The notes beneath the pieces are model-generated. The model was not told the origin of the DNA. It saw only the letters and a program-made list of their open reading frames with translations, and did no database searches. Positions 12,318-14,439 of a stretch of 14,439 bases of DNA are shown piece by piece. This stretch comes from an uncultured Verrucomicrobiota bacterium (GTDB lineage Bacteria > Verrucomicrobiota > Verrucomicrobiia > Palsa-1439), in assembly GCA_903825695.1 (NCBI GenBank), contig CAIKBP010000172.1, forward strand, positions 1 through 14,439, read 5' to 3'. Positions within the stretch are counted from its first letter, which is position 1; every line of letters begins with the position of its first letter. The position numbers were made by a program, and so were the translations under genes.

Positions 12318-14439
12318 ATGAATACCATGAATCAATTTCGAGGGGTTACGCACACATTTCATAAACACGTCGCCGCTTGTGCGCTGGCTCTGGGGCTTGT
12401 CGTGGGCGCGAACACCAGTTATGCGGCCACTTACACATGGACAAATCAGTCTGACAGTATTTGGCAGAACACCAACTCTTGGAGCCCGGTCGGCACCCCA
12501 AGCACGACCGACCTCGCGCAGTTCACCAACGCCCTCACATACACCGTGGCGCTCCCCAACGATCCCGCCGGAAATGTGACAGTCCGGAGCAACTTTTTTA
12601 ACAATGCCTCGGGTACAGTATCCACGGTCACGCTTGACTTGGGCACGAACTCGCTGACGAGTTCAGTGATGTTCAGTGTGGCCGATGTAGCAGGCAGCAC
12701 AACGACCGTTTACCTCGCTTCTTCCACCAATTCGGGGAAAGGGTTGTTCGTCGCGGCGACTATGCCACTCATTGTCGGCGGCAACGGGATTGGCGCACTG
12801 ATCGTCACAAATGGGCGCGTGTCTGCTGGTACCACGTTATTGGGCAATGGTGATGGTGCAAACGGAATTCTTGTGATTAGCGGTCCTAATACGATTTTCA
12901 CCAACGTCGCCTCCTCCCAACGGGTTGTAGTCGGCGCTACCAACATCAGCGCCGGTAGCGCGCTGGTGATCGCCGATGGAGCTACGATGTATCTACCTGC
13001 CAGTTGCCGCCTCAGGATTGGCAGTCCTTACCAAAGCGGCGGATCCAGTAGCAACATTCTCTTCTTGGACAGTAACGCCAGCTTGATCACCAGTGAGGCT
13101 GACGGCATCGGCATCTATTCCGGTACCGGTACCTCGCCGGCGTATAATAATAGCGCGACAGTTCAGGGTGGCGCTGTTTGGAATAATGGAGGCAACGTCT
13201 TATTCGTCGGCCTAAATGCCGGCGTCACTGGTACGGCCACGGGCAATGTGCTTACGGTTGGGGACGGCGGTGTTGTCACAAACATCACCAGGCTCATCAT
13301 TAGCGCCACCAACACGCTGAACATGGCGGGCGGACTGATTCAAGCGGCATCGGCGACCAACTCCGGCACGGTCCAAGGCTTTGGCACAGTTCTCGGTAAC
13401 ATGGTCATCACCAATGGTGGCTTCTTCAGTCCATCCAATTCGCTCGGTCAGTTGACCTTTTCCGGGCAGCTGCGCTTGGCCAGTAACACAACGACGACAG
13501 TGGAGTTGGGCACCAATTTCAATACGACGGCGGTTGCCGGTAACCTGATATTGCGCGGCACCCTCAACCTCACCGATAGCGGCGGGTTCACCAATGAAAC
13601 GTACACGCTGTTCACCTATGGCGGCACGTTGACCTACTCGACGGACATGTTGACCATCGGCACGGTGCCGAATCCGAGCTTCGCTTACTTGGTCTCCACC
13701 GACACCGTCGGTCAGGTGGACCTGATTGTGGTGGCGTCGCCTACGATCACCGACCAGCCGCAAGACACAACCGCATGTGACGGTGGCACTGCGACGTTCA
13801 ACGTCACCGCCACCACTGGCAACGGCACGCTCAGCTACCAATGGCAGACCAATAGCGTAGACTTGGTTGATGGCGGCGATTACAGCGGTGTGACCTCGGA
13901 CGAGTTGACCGTGTCTCCCGCATCCAGCACCAACGCGGTGAGCTACCAGTGCATCATCAGCAACGAAGCCGGCAGTGTCACCTCGTCGCCGCCGGCCACA
14001 CTGACGGTGAACGCGCGGCCAACGTCGGCGGTCAGTGGCGACGCGACGATTTGTAACGGCAGTTCGACAACTCTCCATGCGACATTGACCGGCACCGGGC
14101 CGTGGGACCTGACTTGGTCGGACGGCGCCACCCAGACCGGTGTGACCAACAGTCCGGCGACGCGCAGCGTCAGTCCGTCGGTAACAACTAACTTCACGGT
14201 AACGGCATTGAGCGATGCCAACTGCACCGCCCAAGCCGGCGATCTGACCGGCACCGCAACGATCACGGTGAACGCGCGGCCAACGTCGGTGGTCAGCGGC
14301 AGCGCGACGATTTGTAACGGTGGCTCGACAAACATCCAGGCGACATTGACCGGCACCGGGCCGTGGGACCTGACTTGGTCAGACGGCAGTAACCAGACCG
14401 GCGTGGCAAGCAGCCCGGTGACGCGCAGCGTCAGTCCGT
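12318..14439 (+). CDS. Large secreted beta-strand protein with Ig-like and tandem repeat domains (3' end outside window)
   Basis: One frame stays open from the ATG at 12318 to the window end, 707 codons with no stop. AAAGGAG lies eight bases before the ATG; a second ATG at 12327 is also possible. Residues 1-36 form a long signal peptide (basic N-part, ALALGLVVGA core, SYA before the cut). Residues 37-474 are a low-charge passenger of short beta strands rich in Asn, Thr, Gly and Ser. It opens with TYTWTNQSDSIWQNTNSWSP, as in autotransporter-like and PEP-CTERM-linked surface proteins. Residues 475-564 are an Ig-like domain with C487, W509 (SYQWQ) and C545. From 565, 87-residue repeats begin (ATICNG, TGTGPWDLTWSDG, DANCTA). 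It is probably a surface or secreted adhesin-like protein. The anchor, whether autotransporter barrel, PEP-CTERM or other, lies beyond the edge. The exact function is unknown. Confidence 0.88.
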   Translation, partial: MNTMNQFRGVTHTFHKHVAACALALGLVVGANTSYAATYTWTNQSDSIWQNTNSWSPVGTPSTTDLAQFTNALTYTVALPNDPAGNVTVRSNFFNNASGTVSTVTLDLGTNSLTSSVMFSVADVAGSTTTVYLASSTNSGKGLFVAATMPLIVGGNGIGALIVTNGRVSAGTTLLGNGDGANGILVISGPNTIFTNVASSQRVVVGATNISAGSALVIADGATMYLPASCRLRIGSPYQSGGSSSNILFLDSNASLITSEADGIGIYSGTGTSPAYNNSATVQGGAVWNNGGNVLFVGLNAGVTGTATGNVLTVGDGGVVTNITRLIISATNTLNMAGGLIQAASATNSGTVQGFGTVLGNMVITNGGFFSPSNSLGQLTFSGQLRLASNTTTTVELGTNFNTTAVAGNLILRGTLNLTDSGGFTNETYTLFTYGGTLTYSTDMLTIGTVPNPSFAYLVSTDTVGQVDLIVVASPTITDQPQDTTACDGGTATFNVTATTGNGTLSYQWQTNSVDLVDGGDYSGVTSDELTVSPASSTNAVSYQCIISNEAGSVTSSPPATLTVNARPTSAVSGDATICNGSSTTLHATLTGTGPWDLTWSDGATQTGVTNSPATRSVSPSVTTNFTVTALSDANCTAQAGDLTGTATITVNARPTSVVSGSATICNGGSTNIQATLTGTGPWDLTWSDGSNQTGVASSPVTRSVSP
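14010..14439 (+). repeat. Tandem 261-base (87-codon) coding repeats
   Basis: Unit 1 runs 14010-14270 and unit 2 starts at 14271 and is cut by the window edge after 169 bases. By eye, 147 of these 169 bases match unit 1 (about 87 percent). Both begin NARPTS and contain ATICNG and LTGTGPWDLTWSDG; unit 1 also shows the later SDANCTAQAGDLTGTATITV stretch. High identity at base level indicates recent duplication or ongoing homogenisation, and further units probably follow. Confidence 0.9.

Noticed and set aside
13212..14234. Long open frame on the minus strand (about 340 codons), with another at 13943-14356
   Set aside because: Both are antisense to the continuous plus-strand frame from 12318, which has a signal peptide, Ig-like motifs and repeats. 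The minus products have no recognisable motifs; GC-rich repeats easily create open antisense frames.
1..14439. CRISPR array or transposable element
   Set aside because: No regularly spaced short repeats with unique spacers, no transposase and no terminal inverted repeats with target duplications were seen.

Overview
The window is ordinary-looking bacterial chromosome: moderately GC-rich, short intergenic gaps, genes on both strands. No phage, transposase or CRISPR signature is visible. Two things hint at Verrucomicrobiota or a relative in the PVC group, by inference only: the large secreted Asn/Thr/Gly/Ser-rich beta-strand protein with Ig-like repeats at the right edge, and weak or absent Shine-Dalgarno sequences at several clear genes. 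No ribosomal or other phylogenetic marker is present to confirm this.

Layout. (1) 1-798, plus strand: the C-terminal part of a BsuBI/PstI-type type II restriction endonuclease, cut by the window edge, then a small VF530/DUF2132 DNA-binding protein. (2) 871-2541, minus strand: a hemerythrin-domain protein followed by an exported YncE-like beta-propeller, probably one transcript. (3) 2542-4531: a gene-poor stretch, then a family 2 glycosyltransferase coupled to a small three-helix membrane protein. A 45-base repeat occurs on both sides of this pair. (4) 4493-5457: a promoter bracketed by a perfect 9-bp inverted repeat, a triple zinc-ribbon protein and a YajD-like HNH nuclease. (5) 5551-5672: tRNA-Lys(UUU) with its own promoter. 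(6) 5718-9690: a rhomboid protease overlapping by four bases with glnE, the glutamine synthetase adenylyltransferase/adenylyl-removing enzyme. glnE is broken into two frames by one extra C in a C5 run. (7) 9812-11995: a stand-alone CheY-like receiver (plus), convergent with rnc (RNase III), and then xerD (both minus). (8) 12177-14439: a promoter and structured leader, then a long reading frame that leaves the window still open. It encodes a signal peptide, a beta-strand-rich passenger region, an Ig-like domain and tandem 87-residue repeats.

How the genes relate. Most are housekeeping: GlnE for nitrogen control, RNase III for RNA processing, XerD for chromosome dimer resolution, tRNA-Lys. The accessory part lies mainly in 1-5457 and in the right-hand surface protein. 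The least explained units are the glycosyltransferase/membrane-protein pair, the zinc-ribbon/HNH pair with its palindromic promoter, and the repeat-rich exported protein. I see no complete new defence or mobile system, only one arm of a restriction-modification system at the left edge.
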